This document shows, in pieces, positions 25,199-34,669 of a stretch of 64,000 bases of DNA. The stretch is from the NCBI RefSeq assembly GCF_002198715.1, contig NZ_MWLK01000037.1, forward strand, positions 94,001-158,000, in the 5' to 3' direction. Source of the DNA: Rhodomicrobium sp. R_RK_3. GTDB lineage: Bacteria; Pseudomonadota; Alphaproteobacteria; Rhizobiales; Rhodomicrobiaceae. Each line of letters opens with the position of its first letter. Position 1 is the stretch's first letter. Under the pieces are notes generated by a model. It searched no databases. It worked only from the letters and a program-made list of their open reading frames with translations, and was not told the origin of the DNA. Both the position numbers and the translations under genes were made by a program.

Positions 25199-26587
25199 TC
25201 AGAGCAAGGTGCCGCGCAGCACGGCATAGGCGACCGAGAAGTAGATCACCAGGCCCGTAACGTCGACGAGCGTCGCCACGAACGGCGCGGACGCCGTCGC
25301 CGGGTCGAAACCCAGCCTCTTGAGGATGAAGGGCAGCATCGATCCCGCCACCGAGCCGAAGGTGACGATGGCCGTGAGCGCGAGGCCGACCGTCAATGCG
25401 ACCAGCGGCCAATAGGCGCCGTAATCAAACAGCCCCAGTTGCTGCCACACGCCGATGCGGACGACGCCGATGACGCCGAGCAGGGCGCCGAGCACCAGTC
25501 CGGCAGGCAATTCGCGCGCGGCGATGCGCCACCAGTCCTTGAGGCCGATTTCCCGCAATGCCAGGGAGCGGATGACGAGGGACGTCGCTTGCGATCCCGA
25601 ATTGCCGCCCGAGCTCATGATCAGCGGGATGAACAGGGTCAGCACGATCGCCTTCTCCAGCTCGGCTTGATAGAACTGCATGGCACTGGCGGTCAGCATC
25701 TCCGACAGGAACAGGATGCAGAGCCAGCCCGCCCGCTTGCGGATGAGCGTCAGAAAATCGATTTTCAGATAGGGCTCGTCGAGCGCTTCCGAGCCGCCGA
25801 GCTTCTGCACGTCCTCCGTGCCTTCCTCGATGATGGCGTGGATGACGTCGTCGACGGTGACGATGCCGAGCAAATGGCCGTGTTCGGTCACCACCGGAAC
25901 CGCGAGCAGTTTGTATTTGGACAGCAGCCGCGCGACCTCTTCCTGGTCCGTCAACGGCGGCACCGAGATCGGGTCATAGGGCCACGCCGCCGTCGAGACG
26001 GTTGCCTTGGGATCGCCGGTCACCAGGCGCCAGAGGCCGACGACCTTTACCAGGCGCTTCGTTTTGGGGTCGAGCAGGCAGATCGTATAGACATTTTCCT
26101 TGCCGCGGCCGACGCTGTGAATGTGCTCAAGCGTCTGCGCGACCGTCCAATCGGCTGGCACGCTGACGAAATCGGTCGTCATCAGGCCCCCCGCCGAGCG
26201 CGGAGGATAGCTGAGCAACTCGGCGAGGCCCTGCCGGATCTCCGCGTCGAGCCGGGGCAGCAGCGCGCGGCGGGTCGGCTCGGACAGCTCGCGAAAGATG
26301 TCGGCGCGCCGGTCCGGCTGCAGCCCGGTGAGAATGGCGGCGGCGGCCTGGACCGGCAATAGCTCGATCAGTTCGGCCGGCTCGTCGAGATCGGGCTCGT
26401 CGAGAATTTGCGCGGCGGTGGGGGAGGGCATCGCTTCCAGCACCCGCGCGGCCAGACCCGCCTCGAGGCCGTTTAGGGCTTCGGCGGCATCGGCCGGCCG
26501 CAGGACCGCCATGGCCTCGGCAAGCTGTTTCGGGTCTCCTGCAAGCGTGTTCGCCGGAAGGAAGCCGGTCTGGGTGGAATAGGTCAT
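25199..26587 (-). CDS. mgtE: magnesium transporter MgtE
   Basis: A 462-residue Mg2+ channel/transporter of the inner membrane. The N-domain (about residues 25-150) has the MgtE_N repeats (LNGLEAGLAARVLEAM, LQPDRRADIFRELSEPTRRALL). CBS domains follow (about 155-280), which sense cytoplasmic Mg2+, and then five helices with the pore motif SSGGNSGSQATSLVIRSLALREI. A GAGGTGAG element precedes the ATG. Family and length are normal. The gene is monocistronic as far as can be seen. Confidence 0.95.
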   Translation of the reverse strand: MTYSTQTGFLPANTLAGDPKQLAEAMAVLRPADAAEALNGLEAGLAARVLEAMPSPTAAQILDEPDLDEPAELIELLPVQAAAAILTGLQPDRRADIFRELSEPTRRALLPRLDAEIRQGLAELLSYPPRSAGGLMTTDFVSVPADWTVAQTLEHIHSVGRGKENVYTICLLDPKTKRLVKVVGLWRLVTGDPKATVSTAAWPYDPISVPPLTDQEEVARLLSKYKLLAVPVVTEHGHLLGIVTVDDVIHAIIEEGTEDVQKLGGSEALDEPYLKIDFLTLIRKRAGWLCILFLSEMLTASAMQFYQAELEKAIVLTLFIPLIMSSGGNSGSQATSLVIRSLALREIGLKDWWRIAARELPAGLVLGALLGVIGVVRIGVWQQLGLFDYGAYWPLVALTVGLALTAIVTFGSVAGSMLPFILKRLGFDPATASAPFVATLVDVTGLVIYFSVAYAVLRGTLL

Positions 26588-27093
26588 GGCTCACCTCGAT
26601 TGTCGCCGCCGCGGCGACCGGTGAGCGTCTCAAGCCAAGACGGTCGCGATCACGCGGGACGGCGGTGAATGTCGACGCTGGAACTGTGGCTCGGCATTGC
26701 GCCTGGAATCCTCATTGCGAACAGCGCCGCGGAAACGCGCGGCGTTTTGCGTGTTTGATTTGGGGCTGTGGTGCGGCGAGCACAAGGCTCGGCAAAGGTT
26801 CACGGCGGCGGGGCGGAGCCAACAAGGTTAATGGCTGTCGAGGCTCCAGCAATCGGGCGACCCACCCGGGAAACCGGGCGTGTTTAATCCGCACCGCCAG
26901 GTTGCGCCTGACCTCGACATCGGGACGGACGAGATCGGCCTGGTTTTTCCGATGGGATAAAGTCGTCATTCCCGCGAGAGCGGGAAACAAGTACGCCGCA
27001 GGAACCGCGTTTGGGGCCTAACGGCGCTGTACATTTACTGGATGCCCGTTTTCGCGGGATACCAGAAGGGGCATCCCGCTCCAGAGCCGGCGC
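26588..27093. other. intergenic region with a palindromic repeat
   Basis: A 506-base gap between mgtE and a small hypothetical gene. Its right part is a REP/MITE-like repeat (26965-27062). The rest holds no gene that I can support; a plus-strand frame of 118 codons at 26665-27021 overlaps the repeat and has no domain signal. Confidence 0.5.
26965..27062. repeat. palindromic intergenic repeat (REP/MITE-like), copy 2
   Basis: Begins GTCATTCCCGCGAGAGCGGGAA and ends in a CCCGTTTTCGCGGG hairpin; the core CCGCAGGAACCGCGTT matches copy 1 at 17611-17713. Both ends are palindromic. No transposase is associated. Confidence 0.65.
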
Positions 27094-27300
27094 TCAGCGC
27101 TGCTGCACCGAGAACCGGCGCTTCAGCTCCTTCCTCTGGCGCTTCGGTTTGATCTTGGCTTTGGGGAACAGGATGATCTCGGCGCCGTCCGGGCCGGCCG
27201 CCGCGCGGGGTGTCGCGAGCGGGGCTTCGACGGAGCATTCGATGGCGTGCGCGCAGCAGGCCTCGATGCGCCGCTGGCGCAAATCGATGATGGTGCTCAT
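27094..27300 (-). CDS. small basic protein, hypothetical
   Basis: A 68-residue protein, MSTIIDLRQRRIEACC..., with a strongly basic C-terminus (KAKIKPKRQRKELKRR) and an IILFPKAKIK motif. Similar short proteins with a MxxIIDLRxRR start and LFPK motif exist in Hyphomicrobiales, as I recall, without known function. An open frame extends upstream to 27513 but its translation looks non-coding, so the ATG at 27300 is preferred. No strong ribosome-binding site is visible. Confidence 0.5.
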   Translation of the reverse strand: MSTIIDLRQRRIEACCAHAIECSVEAPLATPRAAAGPDGAEIILFPKAKIKPKRQRKELKRRFSVQQR

Positions 27301-27446
27301 GCTCGGGCAGTCCGGTGATGGGGGAAGGTCGGCCGGCCCCGCGGCGTTTTCGGAACCGGGGAGCGTCGGGGTGATGCAAACAATATCGCCGGTCACAGCT
27401 AAAGAACCGTTAAACGGCGCAAGTAGTTCTGAGCGAAATCGAAGAT

Positions 27447-27794
27447 TTATTCGGCGACGACGAATTCGTCGAGAAAATGCCGTCCCAGGCGGTCCTCGAT
27501 CTCGATGACCCACATATCGCTGTCGAAATCGGCCTGACGCGCCAGATAAGCGTCGGCGGCGGCCTCCTCGATGCGCGGCTCCTTCAGCGCCGGGGTCCAG
27601 AAGCGGCCGGACGCCTCGCCGTCCAGGCCGGCGGCGGCGGGGCGTAAAACTTTAACGTATCCGTCGAGCATGTTGACCTTGATGAAGATCGCGCCCGCAT
27701 CCGGATCGCCGCGCCTGACCACCGCTGCCGGAACAGGCATGCCGCCGAGCTGCCTGATATAGGCGCTCACCCAGATTCCGGCTTTCAGGCGCAC
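27447..27794 (-). CDS. DUF1491 family protein
   Basis: A 115-residue protein of the alphaproteobacterial family DUF1491. Typical segments are RLKAGIWVSAYIRQ, AAVVRRGDPDAGAIFIKVNML, and the ending DSDMWVIEIEDRLGRHFLDE. I choose the GTG at 27794 because GAGGAG lies 7 bases upstream and it matches the usual family start (xRLKxGIW); the ATG at 27812 lacks such a site. The function is unknown; the family is cytoplasmic and found in nearly all members of the order. Confidence 0.85.
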   Translation of the reverse strand: MRLKAGIWVSAYIRQLGGMPVPAAVVRRGDPDAGAIFIKVNMLDGYVKVLRPAAAGLDGEASGRFWTPALKEPRIEEAAADAYLARQADFDSDMWVIEIEDRLGRHFLDEFVVAE

Positions 27795-27890
27795 ATCCGA
27801 TCTCCTCGGCATGGAAAAGGGCGGACGCCGTTCCGCGCCCGCCCCTTTGACATAACGCTTCGCCGCCGGGCGATAAAGCCCGGCCGCCGC

Positions 27891-29327
27891 TCAGACGCCG
27901 CTTTCGACCACGAATTTCGTGCGCAGGAACGCCTCCAGCCCTTCGATGCCGCCTTCCGAGCCATAGCCGGACTCGTTGACACCGCCGAACGGCGTCTCCG
28001 GCGTCGACACGAAGGGCGTGTTAACGCCGACAAGGCCGGTCTCCAGCGCATCGGAAATCCGCGAGGCCTTGCCGCCATCGCTGGTGAAGACGTAGGAGGA
28101 CAGGCCGAAGGGCAGGCTGTTTGCGCGCTCGACCACTTCGTCGAACGTGTTGAAATGGGTGATCGGCGCCAGCGGGCCGAACGGCTCCTCGCTCATGATC
28201 TTGGCCTCATTCGGCACGTCCTTGATGACGGTCGGGGCGTAGAAGAAGCCGCGATTGCCGATGCGCTCGCCGCCCGCCGTTACGGTCGCGCCGTGTTTGC
28301 GCGCGTCGGCGACGAAGCTCTCCATCACTTCCAGCCGCCGCGCGGCGATCACCGGCCCCATCTGCACGCCGTCCTCGAGGCCGTTGCCGACCTTCAACGC
28401 CTTGGCCCGCTCGGTGAAGCCCTCGACGAAATCCTTATAGACGCCGTCTTGGACGAAGAAGCGCGTTGGCGAGATGCAGACCTGCCCGGCATTGCGGTAT
28501 TTGAAGGCCGACATCATGGTGATGGCGCGATTGACGTCGGCATCGTCGAAGACGATGACCGGGGCGTGGCCGCCCAGTTCCATGGTCGCCCGCTTCACCG
28601 TATCCGCCGAGAGCTTCAGCAGATGCTTGCCGACCGGCACGCTGCCGGTGAACGACACTTTGCGCGGAATCCAGGAGCCGAGCAGATGCCGCGAGACGGC
28701 ATCCGGCGAACCGAAAACGACATTCAGCACACCGGCCGGCAGGCCCGCATCCTGGAAGCAGCGCGCGATGGCGACGGCGGTGCCCGGCGTCTCCTCGCTC
28801 GGCTTGATGACGATCGAGCAGCCCGCGGCGAGCGCGCCGGCGACCTTGCGGATGACATTCGTGCCGGGGAAATTCCAGGCGACGAAGGCGACCGTCGGCC
28901 CGACCGGCTCCTTGGTCACCATCTGACGGGTGCCGGGCGTGCGCGAAGGCACGAGGCGGCCATAGGTGCGCTTGCCTTCTTCGCCATACCAGCGCGTCAC
29001 GTCGATGACGAATTGCATTTCGACCTTCGACTCCGCCAGCGGCTTGCCGATTTCCAAGGTCAGCGTGCGGGCGATGGAGTCGATGCGGTCTTCCATCAGG
29101 CGCGCGGCCTTCTCCATCACGGCCTGGCGCTGCAGCGGCGTGCGCTGTTTCCATTCCTTGAAGCCGGCGACGGAGGCCTGCAAGGCGAGGTCGAGATCGG
29201 CGGCGGAGGCGTGCGGCACCTCGCCGATGACTTCCTCGGTGGCCGGATTGATGACGGCTTCCGTCTTGCCTTCGCTGCCCTGGCGGAATTCGCCACCGAT
29301 CAACAATTCGAGCTTTTCATACGACAT
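27891..29327 (-). CDS. NAD(P)-dependent aldehyde dehydrogenase (succinate-semialdehyde dehydrogenase-like)
   Basis: A 478-residue aldehyde dehydrogenase. The catalytic Cys is in NAGQVCISPTRFFV, the general base Glu in MELGGHAPVIVFDDAD, and the cofactor loop is VSFTGSVPVGKHL. The overall pattern (EIGKPLAESKVEM, EEPFGPLAPI) is closest to succinate-semialdehyde and alpha-ketoglutarate-semialdehyde dehydrogenases, oxidising a C4-C5 semialdehyde in GABA or pentose/amino acid catabolism. GAGGGGA precedes the ATG. No GABA transaminase is adjacent, so the substrate remains uncertain. Confidence 0.9.
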   Translation of the reverse strand: MSYEKLELLIGGEFRQGSEGKTEAVINPATEEVIGEVPHASAADLDLALQASVAGFKEWKQRTPLQRQAVMEKAARLMEDRIDSIARTLTLEIGKPLAESKVEMQFVIDVTRWYGEEGKRTYGRLVPSRTPGTRQMVTKEPVGPTVAFVAWNFPGTNVIRKVAGALAAGCSIVIKPSEETPGTAVAIARCFQDAGLPAGVLNVVFGSPDAVSRHLLGSWIPRKVSFTGSVPVGKHLLKLSADTVKRATMELGGHAPVIVFDDADVNRAITMMSAFKYRNAGQVCISPTRFFVQDGVYKDFVEGFTERAKALKVGNGLEDGVQMGPVIAARRLEVMESFVADARKHGATVTAGGERIGNRGFFYAPTVIKDVPNEAKIMSEEPFGPLAPITHFNTFDEVVERANSLPFGLSSYVFTSDGGKASRISDALETGLVGVNTPFVSTPETPFGGVNESGYGSEGGIEGLEAFLRTKFVVESGV

Positions 29328-29619
29328 TGGCGGTTCCCCTCAAGGTTTCATGGCAGCGCGACAGGACTGGCGCCGCGCCATGCGGCACTCCGGACGTCAA
29401 ATCCGATCGCTTCGTTTGAACGGCGGACGAGCGTTTGTTCGGCATCTCGTTTCACCGGGCATTGGCTCGTCGGAACACCGTCTGGCTGGAATTTGCGCAT
29501 CTTACGCCCAGGCGCTGGGGGCGACAAGCCTCGGGGGCCGCCGGATGGCGGACGCGCGGCTGCCATGAGCGAACGGCATGATGCACGGCGGCCGCGATGA
29601 GGCGCCCCCGCCTGCCGCT

Positions 29620-30894
29620 TCACCGGGTCAGCGCGTTGCCGCGCGCCCCTTCGGCGGGCGCGGGCGGGGCGGCGGGCGGCGGATCGGCGCTGGCGATGAC
29701 TTCCTGGAAGGCGGCGGCGAGCTGCTTGGCGCCGTCGAGCCCGGCATTGTGATCCATGCGGCGGTCCATGGCGGCGATCAGGCTGGCGACGGTGTTGTTG
29801 CGGCTTGCCACCGGGTTGCGCTGATAGCCCCCGCGCTGGAAGAAATTCGACGTCGGCACTTTGTCGCGCATGGCGACGGGCATGGTCAGCATATCGAAGC
29901 CATTGCCGTCGCCGGTCAGGTTCATCAGCTCCAGCTCGGCGGCGCTCATCGGCCGCGTGTGGCCGCCGCGCCTCGCATATTCCAGCGAGTTCACAAGCTT
30001 CTGGGTCTGCAGCAGCGGACCGATATCGGTGTCGAGGATCAGCGCATGCACGGCCCAGCCCTTCGGCGTCCGCGCCACGCGCTCATGCACCGCCCAGCGG
30101 TAGGGAATGCTGCGGGCATATTTCACCATGCGGAGCAAGGCGGCGCCCTTCACCTTCAGGGCCTTGCGCCGCGCGGGACTGGCCCCTTCGGCGCGCTTGT
30201 CGAGATTGGCGCCGATCGCCGCGCCGTGCTCCGCAAGCAGGCCGAGCGAATTGGCGACCAGAAGCTGATTGTAGCCGAGGGCGGTGCTGATCGGCTTGGA
30301 GCCCTTCTTCTTGGCTTCCAGCCCCGCCTGGACGTCATATTCGCCATTGCCGCCGGCCTCGAAGCCGTAAATGCGCACCGCCTGGTCCTTGGTGATGCCA
30401 GCGGCGACCGCCGCCCGCGCATAGGCACGCTTATAGTCGATCTCGGCCTTGGGCTTGTCCGGAACGAATTTGAATTTCAGCCGCGCCTGCGTCAGGAAGT
30501 CGGCGACGACGGGCAGATCCCGCAGCGGCGGCTTTTTCTTCACCTTCGGCGCCGGCGGCAGCGGCAGGAAGGCCGGGCGCTTCGGCTCGGACGGGCCGGA
30601 ATAAGCCGGCGGCTGATCGAGCACGTAATCGGATAGCTCCAGCACGCCGCCCTTGGCGCGCTTTGCCCGGCGCGCGGCGCGCTTGTCCTCGATGCGCTCC
30701 CAATAGGCATCGCCCTTCCGCTCATGCGCCTCGCGGGCGCGCTTATATTCGCCGAAGGCGGCACGGTAATCCGCGATGGCCTTGGTCTCGGCGGCTGAGA
30801 ATTGCTTCTCCGGCATCGGCGGCAAGGGCTCGGCACTTTCGGCATAAACCGGTCCCGCCCAAAACATTGCCATAAGAAGCAGAATATTTCGCAT
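29620..30894 (-). CDS. secreted protein of unknown function with a lysozyme-like pattern
   Basis: A 424-residue protein with a clear signal peptide (MRNILLLMAMFWAGPVYAES). The mature part has a charged helical region (residues 35-100, KRAxRRAKRAKGG), a Pro-rich linker and a conserved-looking core with IYGFEAGGNGEYDVQAG and ALGYNQLLVANS. The Glu-Ala-Gly-Gly...Gly-Tyr-Asn-Gln pattern resembles the ESGGN...GLMQ signature of lytic transglycosylases, but this is only a pattern match. Many basic segments suggest peptidoglycan or nucleic-acid contact. The start is the ATG at 30894; the frame extends to 31098 without a leader. The family is not recognised. Confidence 0.7.
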   Translation of the reverse strand: MRNILLLMAMFWAGPVYAESAEPLPPMPEKQFSAAETKAIADYRAAFGEYKRAREAHERKGDAYWERIEDKRAARRAKRAKGGVLELSDYVLDQPPAYSGPSEPKRPAFLPLPPAPKVKKKPPLRDLPVVADFLTQARLKFKFVPDKPKAEIDYKRAYARAAVAAGITKDQAVRIYGFEAGGNGEYDVQAGLEAKKKGSKPISTALGYNQLLVANSLGLLAEHGAAIGANLDKRAEGASPARRKALKVKGAALLRMVKYARSIPYRWAVHERVARTPKGWAVHALILDTDIGPLLQTQKLVNSLEYARRGGHTRPMSAAELELMNLTGDGNGFDMLTMPVAMRDKVPTSNFFQRGGYQRNPVASRNNTVASLIAAMDRRMDHNAGLDGAKQLAAAFQEVIASADPPPAAPPAPAEGARGNALTR

Positions 30895-31225
30895 GTCGCT
30901 TGCCGCGCTCCGGCTGGCCCCTCTCAAGAGTTTGGACAACTTAGAGCATTTTCCAAGAAAGGGGGATCCGGTTTTCCGCGACGCGACGCGAGAAAATCCA
31001 GCCCTGGCGTGTTTTTGTCTCGGCTGGAGCGGATCGCTGAAGAACAAAGCGGCAATAGACGCGCAATCGCGTTCCGCAATGGCGCGATCTGCATTCACAC
31101 GGCATTCACAGGCTTAACCATAAAACGGACGGGTCCGATCGCTCCGGCCGTGAACCCTCGGTCCGGCTCTTGCGTCACAGGCTGTGTAGCGACATCCGAC
31201 ATCTGGGTCTCTGGGAGGTTTGATT
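30895..31225. other. intergenic region between divergent genes
   Basis: 331 bases. Contains (30944-31000) a GAGCATTTTCC...GGGGATCCGGTTTTCC sequence of the kind seen as dispersed intergenic repeats in Hyphomicrobiales, then a stretch (31085-31125) that is AT-richer and probably holds the promoter of the small secreted protein. No gene seen. Confidence 0.45.
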
Positions 31226-31498
31226 ATGAAATTATCCATGTCCATCAAAGCCGTCGCGTTGCTTCTGGCCCTGTCTTCGGTCGGCCTCGCCGGCAATGCG
31301 CAGGCTTATGATGACGACCATGATGGCCGCGACGCGGCGATCGGCATCATCGGCGCGGTGGTCGGCACCGCCATCGAAGCCGAGCAGGCCAAGCAGGAAG
31401 CCAAGGAGCAGGACCGCCAGTGCCGCCGCCTGCAGCATAAGTGCGATGACGGCTCGGAATGGGCCTGCCGCAAGCTGGAAGAAAATTGCGGGGACTGA
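31226..31498 (+). CDS. small Cys-rich secreted protein, hypothetical
   Basis: A 90-residue protein with an N-terminal signal (MKLSMSIKAVALLLALSSVG...NAQA, cleavage near residue 27). The mature part begins with an Asp/His cluster (YDDDHDGRD), then a glycine-rich GIIGAVVGTAI segment and a C-terminal Cys-rich region (CRRLQHKC...ACRKLEENC, four Cys). GGGAGG seven bases before the ATG at 31226 fixes the start; a TTG at 31220 is less likely. Two disulfides in the periplasm are plausible. Function unknown. Confidence 0.7.
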   Translation: MKLSMSIKAVALLLALSSVGLAGNAQAYDDDHDGRDAAIGIIGAVVGTAIEAEQAKQEAKEQDRQCRRLQHKCDDGSEWACRKLEENCGD

Positions 31499-32020
31499 GG
31501 CCCCGCCCCGATCCGTCGACGGTCGGAGCTGTCCGCATCGCGTCCCCATGCGCGATGGATCGCGGCAGCCTTCGCCAGTTGGGCGCGGGTGGGGGGATAA
31601 TAAAATCGATGGGGACACCCCCCTCACCCAAGCCCTCTCCAGCTGAGAGGGCTTTCTGCATTTCCGCTACTTCTCGCGCGCCTCAGGATCTGCGTTCTGC
31701 GATCCCAATGCTACGTTACGAACGTAACGCCGGCCCCGGCGTCTGACATCCGTTCGTAGCTTGTAGCAATCAGAGCTCACTCTGACTGACTGCCGGAAAG
31801 CCACCAGCCGACGGTTTCGCCGGGTGCTCGGGCGTTCCGGCGACGACGTTGCCCGGTCCCTGGCCATGCCGCGGCATGCCGATGATGGACCCGCTCGACA
31901 ATGCCTGCCTGGGACTGGGACGACGCACCGACCGGGCGCCGGAAATGGCCGCTCGCGTTTCTTGCGCCGTAACACCGTAACCGATGCCGAAAGGCGCCGC
32001 TTCAGTGGCGGCGACATGCC
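31499..32020. other. intergenic region upstream of the hybrid kinase
   Basis: A 522-base gap. It holds a palindrome (31714-31729). Just after the small secreted protein gene there is a hairpin-rich stretch with CCCTCTCCAGCTGAGAGGG, possibly a terminator. No RNA gene or reliable coding frame seen. Confidence 0.45.
31714..31729. promoter_or_regulatory. palindrome CGTTACG-AA-CGTAACG
   Basis: Perfect 7-base inverted repeat with a 2-base spacer, about 290 bases before the hybrid kinase start; a candidate regulator site. No regulator assigned. Confidence 0.4.
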
Positions 32021-34576
32021 GTGTCCCTCTTATCGCGACTATTCGTGCTGGTGGCTGTGGCTCTTCTGCCGGCGATCGCCATCCAGGCCTATAACGAGAT
32101 AGTCCTGCGCCAGGCGCACAGCATCGAAATACGCAGCCAGGTGCTCAGCTTCACCAGGCTCGCCGCGGCGGAGCAGTCGCAGATGATCCAGGGCATCCAT
32201 CAGATCCTGGTGACCCTGTCGGAACTGCCCGCGATAAAGTCGAAGGATAGCCGCGCCTGCAATGATTACCTCGCCGCAGTCAAGCAGCGCTTTCCGGCAT
32301 TTCTCGCCCTCCTGGCGACCGACATCAACGGCCAGACCTTCTGCAACACGGTCAGCCCCAACACATCCGTCAACGTCTCCAAGCGCCCCTATTTTGCCCC
32401 CGCCATGAAGAGCGGCGCCTTCACAGTCGGAGAATTCTCCGCCGGTCTCGTCGATCCCAAGCCGATCATCCAGTTCGCGCTGCCCTATAAGGACGCCGAC
32501 GGCCGCATCGGCGGCCTCATCATCGGCGGGCTGAGGCTCGACTGGCTTGCCGATCACATCGCGCAGAAGGGCGCCCCGCCCAACGCCGCGCTCGCCGTTG
32601 CGGACCGCAACGGCACCTATCTCGCCCGCTATCCCGAAAATGAACGCGCCTTGGGGCGCAAGATGCCCGCCGGCGAGCGGCCGATTGGGAACGGTGACGG
32701 CACGGCCGACATCATCGACCTCGACGGCGTCGAGCGGATTGTCGGTTTCCTGGAGCTCGGCGAGGATGCCGGCGGCCTGGTCGTCAGCTTCGGTCTCGAT
32801 AAGGCGCAGGCCTTCGCCGCGATCCAGGACCGCACCGTGCATGATATCTTCCTCATCATTCTGGGGACATCGCTGGTCCTGGTGCTGACCACGATCGGCG
32901 CGCGGCGGTTCATTCACGACCCGCTCGGGCAACTGGTCGAGGCCGCCGATGCGTGGCGGCGGGGCGATTATGCCAGGCGGGTCAGCATCGAGGGAGCGCG
33001 TGAGATCGGCCGGGTCGCGGACGCCTTCAACATCATGGCCGAGGCGCTGGAGCATCGCGAGCGGGAGCTGCAGGGCGCGAAGGCGAAGGCCGAGGAGGCG
33101 GCGGCCCAGATCACGACGATTTTCAACAGCACCACCGATAGCGTCCTCGTCGTCGACCGGGACTGGCGCGTCACCTATCTGAACGAGCGCGCGAGCTGCC
33201 AGATTGCCGAGGGTGGCGACGTCATCGGCAAGCAATTGCTGACGCTTTTCTCGCATTTCAGCACCGATGGCACGCATGGCCGGCTCCGGGAGGCCATGTG
33301 GACCCGGCAGCCGGTCGTGTTCGAAGCTTACTGCCCCATCGCCGATAGCTGGTTTCAGTTCAACGCCTATCCGTCCGACCGGGGCCTCGCGCTCTATTTC
33401 CACGACATCAGCGAGCACAAAAGGGCGCTCGAGGCTCGCCGGGTCATGGAGGAGCAGCTTCACCAGAGCCAGAAGATGGAGGCCGTCGGCCAGCTCACCG
33501 GCGGCATCGCGCATGACTTCAACAACCTGCTCACGGTGGTGACGCTGAAGCTGGAGGCCATCGCGGCGCGCGCCCCCGATGAGGCGACCCGCCAAATGGC
33601 CAATGAAGCGCAAATGGCCGCCGGCCGGGGGGCGAAGCTAACGGCGCAGTTGCTTGCCTTCTCACGCCAGCAGCGGCTCGAGCCGGAATTCGTCCGCGTC
33701 AATGACGTCATCACCGAATTCCTAGGCATCATCTCGCAGGCCGTTGGACCGGGATGCGAGGTCAGGCTGCTGACGGATGAGGGTTTGTGGCCATGCCATA
33801 TCGATCGGTCACAGTTCCAGACCGCCCTTTTGAACCTGACGCTGAATGCACGCGATGCCATGGCGGCGGGTGGCCCCGTCCAGATCGAGACGCGCAATGT
33901 CGCGCTGGAGGCGGGCGGGGGCGCCGGCTGCGAGCCCGGCCCCTATGTGTGCGTCTCCGTCAAGGATACCGGCGTCGGCATCCCGGCTGAGGCGCTGGCC
34001 CGCGCCTTCGAGCCGTTCTTCACCACGAAGGAAGTCGGCAAGGGGACGGGGCTGGGTCTCAGCATGGTCTACGGCTTTGTCCGCCAGTCCGGCGGCGACG
34101 TCACCATCGAGAGCAAGGTCGGCGAGGGCACGACCGTCAATCTCTATTTGCCTAAAGCCACGCAAGAGCCGCCCGCCGCCGCAACGGCCGTCCTATCCGC
34201 CGCCGGCAAGGGGGGCACCGAGCGCATTCTTCTGGTCGAGGATGACGAAGCGATCCTGGCAATCACCTCGGAGATCCTGACCGGCCTTGGATACCGTGTG
34301 ACATGCGCGCGCAACGGCCCCGACGCACTGCAAATCCTGAAGGGGAGCCAGCAATTCGACCTGTTATTCAGCGATATCGGCATGCCGCAGGGGATGACCG
34401 GCATCGAACTTGGCCGCGAGGCCAAGCGGCTGAACGGAGGCATCAAAGTCCTGTTGACCTCAGGTTATGCCGGCGACGCGCTGGAGCGGCAGCGCAACGA
34501 ATTCGCGCTCATCCCAAAACCCTTCCAATTCGAGGAATTGGCGCGAAAGGTGCGGTCGGTGCTCCAGGAGGTTTAG
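32021..34576 (+). CDS. membrane hybrid sensor histidine kinase (Cache-HAMP-PAS-HisKA-HATPase-REC)
   Basis: An 851-residue sensor. An N-terminal membrane segment (residues 6-25) and a second (about 273-293) bracket an extracytoplasmic Cache-like domain (30-265). Then come HAMP (about 295-345), PAS (about 360-460), HisKA with His498 in GGIAHDFNNLL, an ATPase domain with NARDAM, DTGVGIP, FFTTK and GTGLGLSMVYG, and a C-terminal receiver domain (about 733-850) with phosphoacceptor Asp785 (LLFSDIGMP) and Lys in LIPKPFQ. The GTG start at 32021 lacks a strong ribosome-binding site. Such kinases detect small periplasmic ligands. No cognate response regulator is adjacent. Confidence 0.93.
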   Translation: MSLLSRLFVLVAVALLPAIAIQAYNEIVLRQAHSIEIRSQVLSFTRLAAAEQSQMIQGIHQILVTLSELPAIKSKDSRACNDYLAAVKQRFPAFLALLATDINGQTFCNTVSPNTSVNVSKRPYFAPAMKSGAFTVGEFSAGLVDPKPIIQFALPYKDADGRIGGLIIGGLRLDWLADHIAQKGAPPNAALAVADRNGTYLARYPENERALGRKMPAGERPIGNGDGTADIIDLDGVERIVGFLELGEDAGGLVVSFGLDKAQAFAAIQDRTVHDIFLIILGTSLVLVLTTIGARRFIHDPLGQLVEAADAWRRGDYARRVSIEGAREIGRVADAFNIMAEALEHRERELQGAKAKAEEAAAQITTIFNSTTDSVLVVDRDWRVTYLNERASCQIAEGGDVIGKQLLTLFSHFSTDGTHGRLREAMWTRQPVVFEAYCPIADSWFQFNAYPSDRGLALYFHDISEHKRALEARRVMEEQLHQSQKMEAVGQLTGGIAHDFNNLLTVVTLKLEAIAARAPDEATRQMANEAQMAAGRGAKLTAQLLAFSRQQRLEPEFVRVNDVITEFLGIISQAVGPGCEVRLLTDEGLWPCHIDRSQFQTALLNLTLNARDAMAAGGPVQIETRNVALEAGGGAGCEPGPYVCVSVKDTGVGIPAEALARAFEPFFTTKEVGKGTGLGLSMVYGFVRQSGGDVTIESKVGEGTTVNLYLPKATQEPPAAATAVLSAAGKGGTERILLVEDDEAILAITSEILTGLGYRVTCARNGPDALQILKGSQQFDLLFSDIGMPQGMTGIELGREAKRLNGGIKVLLTSGYAGDALERQRNEFALIPKPFQFEELARKVRSVLQEV

Positions 34577-34669
34577 CGCGGCGGCCGATCAAAGGGGACT
34601 GCCCCTACCGCCCCCCTCGCCGCTGACCTGCCCTCTCCCATGGAGACTTTGCCAAGGCGGTAATCTCAT

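Noticed and set aside
26665-27021. Plus-strand open frame of 118 codons
   Set aside because: Runs into the palindromic repeat at 26965 and has no protein-like pattern.
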